Origin: Lysinibacillus capsici
Lineage (GTDB): Bacteria > Bacillota > Bacilli > Bacillales_A > Planococcaceae
NCBI RefSeq assembly: GCF_003367505.1
Contig: NZ_PXXX01000002.1
Location: 1-64,000 of the forward strand
Length of the DNA: 64,000 nt
Reading direction: 5' to 3'
Shown in pieces: positions 53,302 through 61,370 of the stretch. The notes below the pieces were generated by a model. That model ran no database searches and had not been told where the DNA came from. It worked only from the letters and a program-made list of their open reading frames with translations. Each line of letters starts with the position of its first letter. The stretch's first letter is position 1. The translations under genes and the position numbers were made by a program.

Positions 53302-54318
53302 ATGCTACTAACTTTATCAATCTTCCTTACCATTTTTATCATTTTGTACCTAACAGAAAAAAGGCGCTTTCTCAACGTTGTAGCCCTTGGCGTGATAGGG
53401 ATATATATTGTCAGAGCGTTTATTATTCATTATCCTTTATTGCTACCAAATGATCAGGGGATTATTTCTGAAATGGGGATATTCATTATATTAGGAAGCT
53501 TTCCAAGTATTATGTTTATTTTATCAATAGCCATGTTTTTCAATAGTAAAGTATTATTAGAAAAGGAAGGACGCAAATTCCGTAACTTAATGTTAGCCAT
53601 ATTAGGGCTAAGTTTTGTTATTATGATGTTATGGTATGTATTCGTCATTTTTATTGAAATTGAAAATGTGTTTTGGCATATTCTTTTCTTCTATGCGTTT
53701 TTAATTTTTGGTTATACAATGTTCTTATACACTAGTGTCCTTGCTTATTCAATATTGTATCTTCTTACACCAATACGTTATAAACCAAATTACATTATTG
53801 CATTAGGTTCAGGATTAATTGGCGATAGAGTACCTCCACTTTTAGCAAGCCGTTTAGATGAAGCAGTAAAGCAATATATAAAGTATGAGATGAAGCCTTA
53901 TATCATTGTCTCTGGTGGTCAAGGAAATGATGAAAAGGTATCAGAAGCATATGCAATGAAACAATACCTAATAGAAGTACATCATATTCCGACTGACAAG
54001 ATAATAATGGAGGATTGTTCAGCCAATACAGAACAAAATATGATCTTTTCAAAGCAAATAATGGAACACCATTCTCATGGAGAGAACTATCGTTCCATTT
54101 TTGTTACGAATAATTTCCATGTGTTTCGTGCAAGTATTTATGCTAGGAAAGCAGCATTAGATGCCGAGGGGATTGGCTCAAAAACTGCTTTTTACTATGT
54201 TCCTAATGCATTCACACGAGAATTTATAGGTTTATTAGCCATGTATAAATGGACCCATGTCACAGTATTTTTAATTATTACGCTATTCGTAGGCTTACTA
54301 TTGAGAGCATATGTGTAA
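53302..54318 (+). CDS. YdcF/SanA-like membrane protein (DUF218)
   Basis: A 338-residue protein with about four to five hydrophobic helices in the first half (residues 1-160) and a C-terminal DUF218 domain with the motif IALGSGLIGDRVPPLLASRLDEAV, then VSGGQGNDEKVSEAYAMKQYL and EDCSANTEQNMIFSK. DUF218 proteins (YdcF, SanA, ElyC) act in wall or envelope homeostasis. A short C-terminal TM (about 318-336) closes it. It starts after AAGGAG. Confidence 0.85.
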   Translation: MLLTLSIFLTIFIILYLTEKRRFLNVVALGVIGIYIVRAFIIHYPLLLPNDQGIISEMGIFIILGSFPSIMFILSIAMFFNSKVLLEKEGRKFRNLMLAILGLSFVIMMLWYVFVIFIEIENVFWHILFFYAFLIFGYTMFLYTSVLAYSILYLLTPIRYKPNYIIALGSGLIGDRVPPLLASRLDEAVKQYIKYEMKPYIIVSGGQGNDEKVSEAYAMKQYLIEVHHIPTDKIIMEDCSANTEQNMIFSKQIMEHHSHGENYRSIFVTNNFHVFRASIYARKAALDAEGIGSKTAFYYVPNAFTREFIGLLAMYKWTHVTVFLIITLFVGLLLRAYV

Positions 54319-54327
54319 CCAAACTTC

Positions 54328-54366
54328 AACTGTCTTCCATATAATAGTGGTAAGGCAGTTTTTTTA
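54328..54366 (+). terminator. Terminator after the DUF218 gene
   Basis: AACTGTCTT pairs with AAGGCAGTT across a 15-base loop and is followed by a run of seven Ts. Confidence 0.7.
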
Positions 54367-54390
54367 CATAGTGTGCAAGGGAGGAAAATA

Positions 54391-55677
54391 ATGTACGAGC
54401 AAATTTTAGCCAAGCGAAATAAAGAACGAATAATTTCCCTACAAAATCTTACACAAACTCAAGATCAGTGGTTTGCTCAAAATATAAAATTACTTACATT
54501 CGCTGAAGTTAACCTAACAGCCTTGCAGAAAATACTGTATCAAGTAGTACGAGGGTTATTAAAAGAACAGCAACAACGTCATTTACAGATTGTTCATACA
54601 GTGCAATCTCAATCGATACAGGAGAATGTATTAACGCTGTTGGCAGAATATGATGATGTCTTGCGCGATGCCATTCCACAGCCTATCTATATACTCATTT
54701 GGCAAATTTCTTCGCTAGAAAAGTTAAAAAACAGTATAGAAGTAGTAGATGATGTGCTTGATATTGTAGAGTGGTATTTTCGCCATCAAGATGAACAAGT
54801 TGCTGCTCTAGATGAAGAGGACTTAGATCATGAGCTCATTATTGATTTGTATAAAGAAGCGGTTGAAGAGCAGGATGGGGATGCCCAATATCAACTGGGT
54901 GAATACTATAATTCTAGAGAGGGTAAACATTTTCAACCTGAAAAATCATTGAAATGGTTTGAGCTAGCCGCTGCCCAGGGAAATGCAGATGCTCAATATA
55001 TGCTTGGGAATTTTTGCTTTGGGGGCATAGGTATGGAGGAAAATTATTCCCTTGCCTTTTCATACTATGAAAAAGCAGCTTTGCAGGGACATGCGGATGC
55101 TGCCAATAATTTAGCAGATATGTACTTTAATGGCGAGGGCGTAGCAACGAATTATACATTAGCAAAAAAATGGTTTGATTATGCTGCACAAAAGAATGTG
55201 GCAGAGGCAATGTTTACGTTAGGAATAATTTATGAGCAGGGGTTAGGCGTTGAGGTAGATGAGAAAGAAGCTTTTAACGCCTATAAAAAATCAGCTGAGG
55301 CAGGGTATGTGGAAGCACAATATCGACTTGGTGGAATTTATTTAGAGGGACGCTTAGGCCAAGCGAAAGATGTCAATCGTGGTCTGTTTTGGTATGAAAG
55401 AGCTGCGGAGCAATATCATGTAGACGCCTTTTATGATTTAGGTTATATATGGAGTAATGGTCTGGCAGGAATACGCAATCTCGAAAAAGGTATTCATTGG
55501 TTTAAGCAGGCTGCACTTCAAGGAGATGTGGAAGCCAAGCTACAGTTGGGGCATATTTTTAATAAAGATACAGGGTTAGATAGAAATCTGAAAGAAGCTA
55601 TTAAATGGTATGGACTCGCGGCAGATGCAGGATCCGAAGAAGCGGCTAAAATATTACAGGAACTTAAAGGATTGTAA
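54391..55677 (+). CDS. Sel1-repeat protein
   Basis: A 428-residue soluble protein. The N-terminal third (1-150) is of unknown fold and acidic. From about residue 160 onward, seven or eight Sel1-like repeats follow, such as GNADAQYMLGNFCFGGIGMEENYSLAFSYYEKAA and GYVEAQYRLGGIYLEGRLGQAKDVNRGLFWYERAA. These alpha-alpha solenoids bind proteins. I start at ATG 54391, 6 nt after GGGAGG; an upstream TTG at 54373 has no site. There is no signal peptide, so it probably works inside the cell. The role is unknown. Confidence 0.82.
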   Translation: MYEQILAKRNKERIISLQNLTQTQDQWFAQNIKLLTFAEVNLTALQKILYQVVRGLLKEQQQRHLQIVHTVQSQSIQENVLTLLAEYDDVLRDAIPQPIYILIWQISSLEKLKNSIEVVDDVLDIVEWYFRHQDEQVAALDEEDLDHELIIDLYKEAVEEQDGDAQYQLGEYYNSREGKHFQPEKSLKWFELAAAQGNADAQYMLGNFCFGGIGMEENYSLAFSYYEKAALQGHADAANNLADMYFNGEGVATNYTLAKKWFDYAAQKNVAEAMFTLGIIYEQGLGVEVDEKEAFNAYKKSAEAGYVEAQYRLGGIYLEGRLGQAKDVNRGLFWYERAAEQYHVDAFYDLGYIWSNGLAGIRNLEKGIHWFKQAALQGDVEAKLQLGHIFNKDTGLDRNLKEAIKWYGLAADAGSEEAAKILQELKGL

Positions 55678-55993
55678 ATTTAGTGTTAAAAAAACATAGG
55701 CTTTTAGAATTATTTATGTTGCTACGGTATGAGGGTATTTTGGTCTAAAATAGACTGCTGTTTACGAGTATTTAGATAGATCATGATTGAGGATAAAAAA
55801 TATTAGTATAGTGAAATTTGAAGATGATCGATAAAAAAGTAGAATAAATATAAAGCAAGTAAGCATAATAAACAAAAAAATAGTTAAAAAAGCTACCCAA
55901 TAATATTGTGGTAGCTTTTTTATAGTTTATTACGCTTTATTTAACAACAAGGACTTTTTATACATTTTGTGTAAAATAATGGTATTAATAAGA
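55678..55993. other. Intergenic stretch with a terminator
   Basis: About 315 bp of AT-rich sequence between the Sel1 stop and the HemAT promoter. It holds the terminator at 55886-55921 but no ORF that I can support. Confidence 0.4.
55886..55921 (+). terminator. Terminator about 210 bp after the Sel1 gene
   Basis: AAAAAGCTACC pairs with GGTAGCTTTTT; the loop is about 13 bases. It is the only terminator between the Sel1 and HemAT genes. Confidence 0.7.
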
Positions 55994-56022
55994 TTGACAG
56001 TCATTTATAAAATGATTAATGT
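55994..56022 (+). promoter_or_regulatory. Candidate promoter of the HemAT leader
   Basis: TTGACA at 55994-55999 and TAATGT at 56017-56022 are 17 bp apart. A start near 56029 would give a leader of about 280 nt before the HemAT gene. The -10 is poor (3 of 6). Confidence 0.4.
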
Positions 56023-56064
56023 AAATGAGTGATTTTGAAAAGAAGCATACGTAAATAATTTACT

Positions 56065-56213
56065 GTTAGTCATGTAGGGACTATATCTGTTTGCTGAGAG
56101 CAAATGACCTTAGGATAAATTGAGCAAAGGGGTACCCGACATACTTTTGGAGGAAGTTTGTCATACGGAATTGCGCTATCGAATGTAACCATTAAATCTG
56201 ACTAATCAGATTT
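56065..56213 (+). ncRNA. Unassigned structured leader upstream of the HemAT-type receptor
   Basis: Several stems can be drawn. GTCAT (56069) pairs with ATGAC (56103), enclosing the TTTGCT-GAG-AGCAAA hairpin. GGG pairs with CCC around GGGGTACCC. GACATACTT pairs with AAGTTTGTC over a TTGGAGG loop. An 8-bp hairpin AAATCTGA-CTAA-TCAGATTT with a T-rich tail ends it. The layout (multi-stem part followed by terminator-like hairpin, in a long 5' region) is that of a riboswitch, yet it does not match a class I recall, including c-di-GMP, TPP and ykkC types. Confidence 0.5.
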
Positions 56214-56307
56214 TATCGGTATTTTTTCGTGTATCCATCAATATGTTAAAAGGGATTTGATGTTTCTCAGCCTGATGAAAGTAAACGGAATGAAAGAGGG
56301 AAGATGT

Positions 56308-57600
56308 GTGATTTTTCAAAAACAGAGAAAGACGAAGGTATTGGATTTACAGCAATACACAGTGAAAATGGATTTGTCCTCTCGTCAATCGATGGCGAAG
56401 CAAATTGAAATGCTGAACTTAACGAAGAACGACTTACAATATTTAAAAGCTTTCCAGCCAATAGTTATGGATAATGTAGATCACATCGTAAACCGTTTTT
56501 ACAACATGATTGGAACAGAGCATCATTTGGTAGATATTATCAGTCATCATAGTTCTGTAGAAAAGCTTAAAGTAACATTACGGCAACATATTATTGAAAT
56601 GTTTAACGGAACCATTGATGAGATGTATTACCAAAGGCGTGTAAAAATTGCAAAGGTGCATGTCCACATTGGGCTTAGAACACAGTGGTATATCTGCGCA
56701 TTCCAAGATTTATCGATATCATTTATTGATTTAGTCGAAAAAAATATAGAATTTCCACAAGATCAATTTAATACGATCAGAGCTATATCGAAAATTTGTA
56801 ATTTTGAGCAACAACTCGTTTTAGAAGCTTTTGAAAACACTGTGGAACAACTGAAAGAAAAAATGGTTCATGAAAAAGAAGCGATTGAACGACAGATTGT
56901 AGATTCTTCGGAAGCACTTGCAGCTATCTCGCAGGAAACCAATAATTCTTTTTGCTGCTTAAGTAAGCAATCTGACGAAATTAAACATTTGGCAAAAAAA
57001 TCACTCGATGTGTCTACACTGGCTGAAAACCAAGCACTTGAGGGTCGCGAGCGTTTAAAAAATCAATCACAAAATATGCTCAATATTAGTCATTCTCTTC
57101 ATGATATAGAAGAAAATATTGAACAATTATCAGGTATGTCTAAGGAAATGGAAACAATTATGAGTGTTGTGACCAATATTGCGAATCAAACGAATCTATT
57201 GGCTTTAAATGCTGCAATTGAAGCAGCACGTGCTGGGGAAGCGGGAAAGGGCTTTAGCGTAGTGGCCGATGAAGTACGTAAATTATCAATTCAGACAAAA
57301 GAATCTGTTACAGCGGTGGCTTTGTTATTGAAAAAGACAGGTGAACGAACAGAGAAATTAGAGTATTCTTTGACCAACATTCAAGATGAAGTTGCAGCAG
57401 GTGAAGAAAATATGTTACAAACTGAAGGCCAATTTACGAGTATATTGGGAGCCATGACAGAAGCAAAAGATCAAAATGAGTGTATGGCAACAAAAATACA
57501 AGCAATTGTAGGCATATTAAGTGAATTAGGCACTTCATTTACTGAGGTAACAAATTCAGCTGAAAAATTAGCGAGCTTTGCGCAAAATTTAAAAGGATAG
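56308..57600 (+). CDS. hemAT: Globin-coupled chemoreceptor, HemAT type
   Basis: A 430-residue soluble aerotaxis sensor. The N-terminal globin domain (about 20-190) has the proximal heme His118 in [21 protein letters not shown], matching His123 of B. subtilis HemAT. The MCP signalling domain includes [21 protein letters not shown]. There is no membrane helix. I start at GTG 56308, 7 nt after GAGAGGG, because MIFQKQRK aligns with the HemAT N-terminus; an ORF from 56257 would add 17 residues of leader. It lies next to hemY/cgoX, which makes its cofactor. Confidence 0.9.
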   Translation: MIFQKQRKTKVLDLQQYTVKMDLSSRQSMAKQIEMLNLTKNDLQYLKAFQPIVMDNVDHIVNRFYNMIGTEHHLVDIISHHSSVEKLKVTLRQHIIEMFNGTIDEMYYQRRVKIAKVHVHIGLRTQWYICAFQDLSISFIDLVEKNIEFPQDQFNTIRAISKICNFEQQLVLEAFENTVEQLKEKMVHEKEAIERQIVDSSEALAAISQETNNSFCCLSKQSDEIKHLAKKSLDVSTLAENQALEGRERLKNQSQNMLNISHSLHDIEENIEQLSGMSKEMETIMSVVTNIANQTNLLALNAAIEAARAGEAGKGFSVVADEVRKLSIQTKESVTAVALLLKKTGERTEKLEYSLTNIQDEVAAGEENMLQTEGQFTSILGAMTEAKDQNECMATKIQAIVGILSELGTSFTEVTNSAEKLASFAQNLKG

Positions 57601-57722
57601 ACTACTAACATTTACATTCTATTTTCATATTTTTAGACGTAATAAACACTATAGTACCTATTTAAATGTTTGTTGTGAAGTTATCGCTATAGAGGATCAA
57701 TTTTATAGAGATTCAGAAAGTA

Positions 57723-57757
57723 AGAGCTATTTCACTGATGAAATAGCTCTATTTTTG
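57723..57757 (+). terminator. Terminator of the HemAT gene
   Basis: AGAGCTATTTCA pairs with TGAAATAGCTCT over a CTGA loop and is followed by ATTTTT. Confidence 0.8.
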
Positions 57758-57835
57758 CTAAATTTGTAAAGGGTTTAACGTAATTTTCAATGAAAAAGGA
57801 TTATACTGTAGAAAGAATGAATAATAGGGGCGGTT

Positions 57836-59233
57836 ATGATGAAAACAGTTGTTGTTTTAGGCGGCGGTATTACAGGACTATGTACAATGCATTATTTGCA
57901 ACGTCAAGTGAAGGAACATAATTTAGATGTTCGTCTAGTGCTTATAGAAAAAAATACATGTTTAGGAGGCAAATTATATTCAGCACATGAACAAGGTTTC
58001 ATCATGGAAACGGGTGCTGATTCTATTGTAGCCCGTCATCAAGGCGTTATGGAACTCGTGCAGGAGCTTGATTTTGAGGCGGAATTAGTTTACAACGAAA
58101 CAGGTATTTCTTATATTTATACGAATAATGAGTTACATGCTATTCCGGCAGATTCAACTTTCGGAATACCGATGAGTGTAGCATCCTTAGAGGAAAGTAC
58201 ACTTATTTCCGAGCAGGGAAAAAAAGAAGCGTTGAAGGATTTAACATTGCCAAACAATGGCTTCACAAAGGAAAGTTCTATCGGTGAATTTTTAACTTAC
58301 TATTTAGGAGAGGAACTGGTGAAAAACCAAATTGCACCAGTCCTTGCAGGTGTTTATTCTGGAGATTTACATCAGCTTTCTATTGGCTCTACTTTACCGT
58401 ATTTAATTGATTATAAGAATGATTTTGGAAGTATTATTAAAGGCTTTGATGCGAATCGTGAGCAATTTGTTAAAGCAGCGAACAAAAAATTTATATCCTT
58501 TAAAAATGGTTTATCTTCTTTAATTGATCGACTTGAACAAACCTTATCCGATGTAGAAATTATCAAGGGTGTTACTACACTAAATGTTCAAAAACAAGAT
58601 AAGAACTACACAATTTCCTTAGCTAATGGTGAAATTATTGAGTCAGATTATGTCGTTTTAGCATTACCGAACGATACTGTACAAAATCTGCTACAGGATG
58701 AATCTTTAAACCGCTATTTTGACCAATTTACGACAGCGTCAGCGATTACTATCTATTTGGGTTTTGATGTGCCAGACGCTAAATTGCCAGCAGATGGAAC
58801 GGGCTATATTGTTTCCCATAATTCAGACGTAACTTGTAATGCAGCAACTTGGACTAGTCGTAAATGGAAGCATACATCGAAAGAAAATAAATTACTTGTG
58901 CGACTCTTTTATAAGAGCATCAATCCAGCCTATGAGCAACTACGCGCCATGACGGATGAAGAATTAGCAGCAGTTGCTTTAGAAGATGTGAGAAAGAGCC
59001 TAGGAATAGAGGAGCAGCCAACCGTTGTGAATGTAACAAAATGGATTGATCAAATGCCTAAATATGATCTAGCGCATCGTGAAGCATTACAAGGATTACT
59101 ACAAGAATTACATGAGAAATATCCTAATTTATCGATTGCAGGGTGCTCGTATTTTGGCGTAGGTATTGGTGCTTGCATTCAAAACGGGAAAAAAATTGGT
59201 GAAGAGCTTGCAAAGGAACTTGCCAATTTCTAA
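57836..59233 (+). CDS. hemY: Coproporphyrinogen III oxidase HemY (CgoX)
   Basis: A 465-residue FAD enzyme that oxidises coproporphyrinogen III to coproporphyrin III in the Gram-positive heme pathway. The FAD-binding Rossmann motif VVVLGGGITGLCTMHYLQ, the second motif with METGADSIVARHQG, and the C-terminal CSYFGVGIGACIQNGKKIGEELA align well with B. subtilis HemY throughout. The start is ATG 57836 or 57839, behind AGGGGCGG. It stands alone here, away from hemE and hemH, and between the heme-sensing chemoreceptor and the methionine genes. Confidence 0.92.
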   Translation: MMKTVVVLGGGITGLCTMHYLQRQVKEHNLDVRLVLIEKNTCLGGKLYSAHEQGFIMETGADSIVARHQGVMELVQELDFEAELVYNETGISYIYTNNELHAIPADSTFGIPMSVASLEESTLISEQGKKEALKDLTLPNNGFTKESSIGEFLTYYLGEELVKNQIAPVLAGVYSGDLHQLSIGSTLPYLIDYKNDFGSIIKGFDANREQFVKAANKKFISFKNGLSSLIDRLEQTLSDVEIIKGVTTLNVQKQDKNYTISLANGEIIESDYVVLALPNDTVQNLLQDESLNRYFDQFTTASAITIYLGFDVPDAKLPADGTGYIVSHNSDVTCNAATWTSRKWKHTSKENKLLVRLFYKSINPAYEQLRAMTDEELAAVALEDVRKSLGIEEQPTVVNVTKWIDQMPKYDLAHREALQGLLQELHEKYPNLSIAGCSYFGVGIGACIQNGKKIGEELAKELANF

Positions 59234-59332
59234 GGTTTTAAGTGGAAAAAAACTTTGTTATGTGAAATAGTCTTGACTCATTCGTCAGTAAACGATATGA
59301 TTCTTTTAATTATTTAAAAAATTCATACTTAA

Positions 59333-59433
59333 TTCTTATCAAGAGAAGCAGAGGGACTGGCCCATTGAAGCTTCAGCAACCAACTTTATTGTCAGGTGCT
59401 AAATCCAGAAGACCGTTGAGTCGAAGATGAGAA
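59333..59433 (+). ncRNA. SAM-I (S-box) riboswitch
   Basis: P1 is TTCTTATC/GATGAGAA. Conserved parts are AAGAGAAGCAGAGGGACTGG, GCTTCAGCAACC, GTCAGGTGCTAAATCC and GAAGACCGTTGAGTCGAAG. It is followed by a terminator and methionine genes, so it should stop transcription when SAM is high. Confidence 0.95.
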
Positions 59434-59456
59434 GGAACAACAATGATGAATCGTTA

Positions 59457-59489
59457 AAGCCTTCTTTTTTTATGAAAGAAGGCTTTTTA
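59457..59489 (+). terminator. Expression-platform terminator of the SAM riboswitch
   Basis: AAGCCTTCTTT pairs with AAAGAAGGCTT through a short loop, followed by TTTT, ahead of the yitJ start. Confidence 0.85.
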
Positions 59490-59522
59490 TTATATAGAGA
59501 CATAGGAAGAGAGGCTAATTTT

Positions 59523-61370
59523 ATGGGATTGCTTGAAAGGTTAAAAACGCATGTATTGACGGCAGACGGTGCAATAGGCACAGTGCTATATGGCTATGGA
59601 TTGGAGTATTGCCATGAGGAAATGAATGTTCAGAGACCCGAGTTAATTGAAAAGATTCATAGAGAATATATTGCGGCTGGTGCTGACATCATTCAAACGA
59701 ATACGTACGGTGCAAATGCCATTAAATTAGCTCGCTATGGATTGGAATCACGTGTCCAACAATTTAATGAAGCTGCTATCACCATCGCAAAACGAGCAGC
59801 GGCTGATGGCGGTCAATTTGTTTTAGGAACAATTGGTGGTATTCGGGGAATTCGTAAAAGTGATGCAACCTTGGATGAAATATTAGCGACTATTGAAGAA
59901 CAAGCAAGAGTCTTACTTGCAGGGAATCCAGATGGCCTTTTACTTGAAACTTATTATGATTTTGAAGAATTAACAGCAACCTTAAAGATGCTACGAGAAA
60001 AAACAAAATTGCCGATTATTGCACAAGTTTCTATGCATGAGCCCGGTGTTCTACAAAATGGGATGTCTTTAAATAATGCTCTCCATGAGCTTGAAGCCCT
60101 AGGTGCTGATATTGTTGGTGTCAATTGTCGACTAGGTCCACACCATACAATTCAGGCATTTGAAGGTGTAGAACTTCCTAATAAGGCATTTATGTCGGCC
60201 TATCCAAATGCATCACTTCTGGACTTAGAGGATGGGCGTGTCGTTTATGAATCAGAAGCTGATTATTTTGGTCGAGCGGCTGTTGAATTGCGTGATCAAG
60301 GTGTACGTTTAATAGGGGGCTGCTGTGGTACAACACCCAAACATATTGCAGCAGCAAAGAAGTATTTAGAAGAGTTATCACCGGTTCAGGAGAAGCTTGC
60401 GAAGCCTAAAAAGATTGAGATTGTTCGGGAAGCGGAGCCAACAAAGTATGAGCCTCTTCATGAAAAAGTTAAACGTGAACGTTCTGTCATAGTAGAGTTG
60501 GATACGCCTAGACATTTAGAGATTGATGGGTTCCTTGAAGGAGCAAAGCAATTATATGATGCAGGTGCAGATGTAGTTATGATGGCAGACAATTCATTGG
60601 CCTCTCCACGTATTAGCAATATTGCAATGGGCGCATTGTTGAAGAGCTCACATGGTGTACGCCCACTAACTCATATTACATGTCGAGACCGTAATTTAAT
60701 TGGTCTACAATCTCATTTAATGGGGTTAAATGCTTTAGGTATTCATGATGTGTTGGCCGTTACGGGTGATCCAACAAAAGTAGGAGATTTCCCAGGTGCG
60801 ACAAGTGTTTATGATGTATCTTCCATGGAGCTAATCCAATTAATTAAGCAATTAAATGAAGGGGTCTCTTTCTCAGGTAAGCCACTTCGTAAAAAAGCAA
60901 ATTTTTCAGTTGCTGCTGCATTTAATCCAAACGTCCGTGTGTTAGATCGTGCTGTGACACGCTTGGAGAAGAAAATTGAGCATGGGGCAGACTACTTCAT
61001 TTCTCAACCAGTATATACGAAAGAGAAAATTGTAGAGATTTATGAGGCAACAAAGCATTTACAAGCTCCAATTTACATCGGTATTATGCCTGTTACGAGT
61101 TATAAAAGTGCTGAATTTTTACATCATGAAGTGCCAGGTATCAAATTATCTGAAGATGCCTTAACAAGAATGAAAGCATGTGGAGAAGATAAAGAAAAGG
61201 CAACCTTGGAAGGGATTGCTATTGCCAAAGAATTAGTAGAAGTGGCTACGCAATATTTCAATGGGATTTACCTTATTACACCATTTTTACGTTACGACGT
61301 GACACTAGAGTTGATGAAATATATAGAGCAATTGGATGAACAGAAAAAAGGAGTAAGTATACATGGCTAA
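59523..61370 (+). CDS. yitJ: Bifunctional homocysteine S-methyltransferase/MTHFR YitJ
   Basis: A 615-residue fusion of an N-terminal zinc-dependent homocysteine methyltransferase (TADGAIGTVLYGYG; zinc cysteines in GVNCRLGP and GGCCGTTP) and a C-terminal 5,10-methylenetetrahydrofolate reductase (about 330-610; CRDRNLIGLQSHLMG, ISQPVYTKEKI). The length equals B. subtilis YitJ (612). I start at ATG 59523, 8 nt after AGAGAGG; the 32-residue extension to 59427 runs through the riboswitch terminator. It overlaps metH by 8 bp, so both are under the S-box. Confidence 0.95.
   Translation: MGLLERLKTHVLTADGAIGTVLYGYGLEYCHEEMNVQRPELIEKIHREYIAAGADIIQTNTYGANAIKLARYGLESRVQQFNEAAITIAKRAAADGGQFVLGTIGGIRGIRKSDATLDEILATIEEQARVLLAGNPDGLLLETYYDFEELTATLKMLREKTKLPIIAQVSMHEPGVLQNGMSLNNALHELEALGADIVGVNCRLGPHHTIQAFEGVELPNKAFMSAYPNASLLDLEDGRVVYESEADYFGRAAVELRDQGVRLIGGCCGTTPKHIAAAKKYLEELSPVQEKLAKPKKIEIVREAEPTKYEPLHEKVKRERSVIVELDTPRHLEIDGFLEGAKQLYDAGADVVMMADNSLASPRISNIAMGALLKSSHGVRPLTHITCRDRNLIGLQSHLMGLNALGIHDVLAVTGDPTKVGDFPGATSVYDVSSMELIQLIKQLNEGVSFSGKPLRKKANFSVAAAFNPNVRVLDRAVTRLEKKIEHGADYFISQPVYTKEKIVEIYEATKHLQAPIYIGIMPVTSYKSAEFLHHEVPGIKLSEDALTRMKACGEDKEKATLEGIAIAKELVEVATQYFNGIYLITPFLRYDVTLELMKYIEQLDEQKKGVSIHG

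Noticed and set aside
56065..56213. T-box, TPP or c-di-GMP riboswitch in the HemAT leader
   Set aside because: The T-box sequence AGGGTGGNACC, the TPP core and the c-di-GMP GCAAA/ACGCAAAG pair are not present.
59427..59522. N-terminal extension of YitJ starting at 59427
   Set aside because: It crosses the SAM riboswitch P1 and terminator; ATG 59523 has a proper ribosome binding site and gives the family length.
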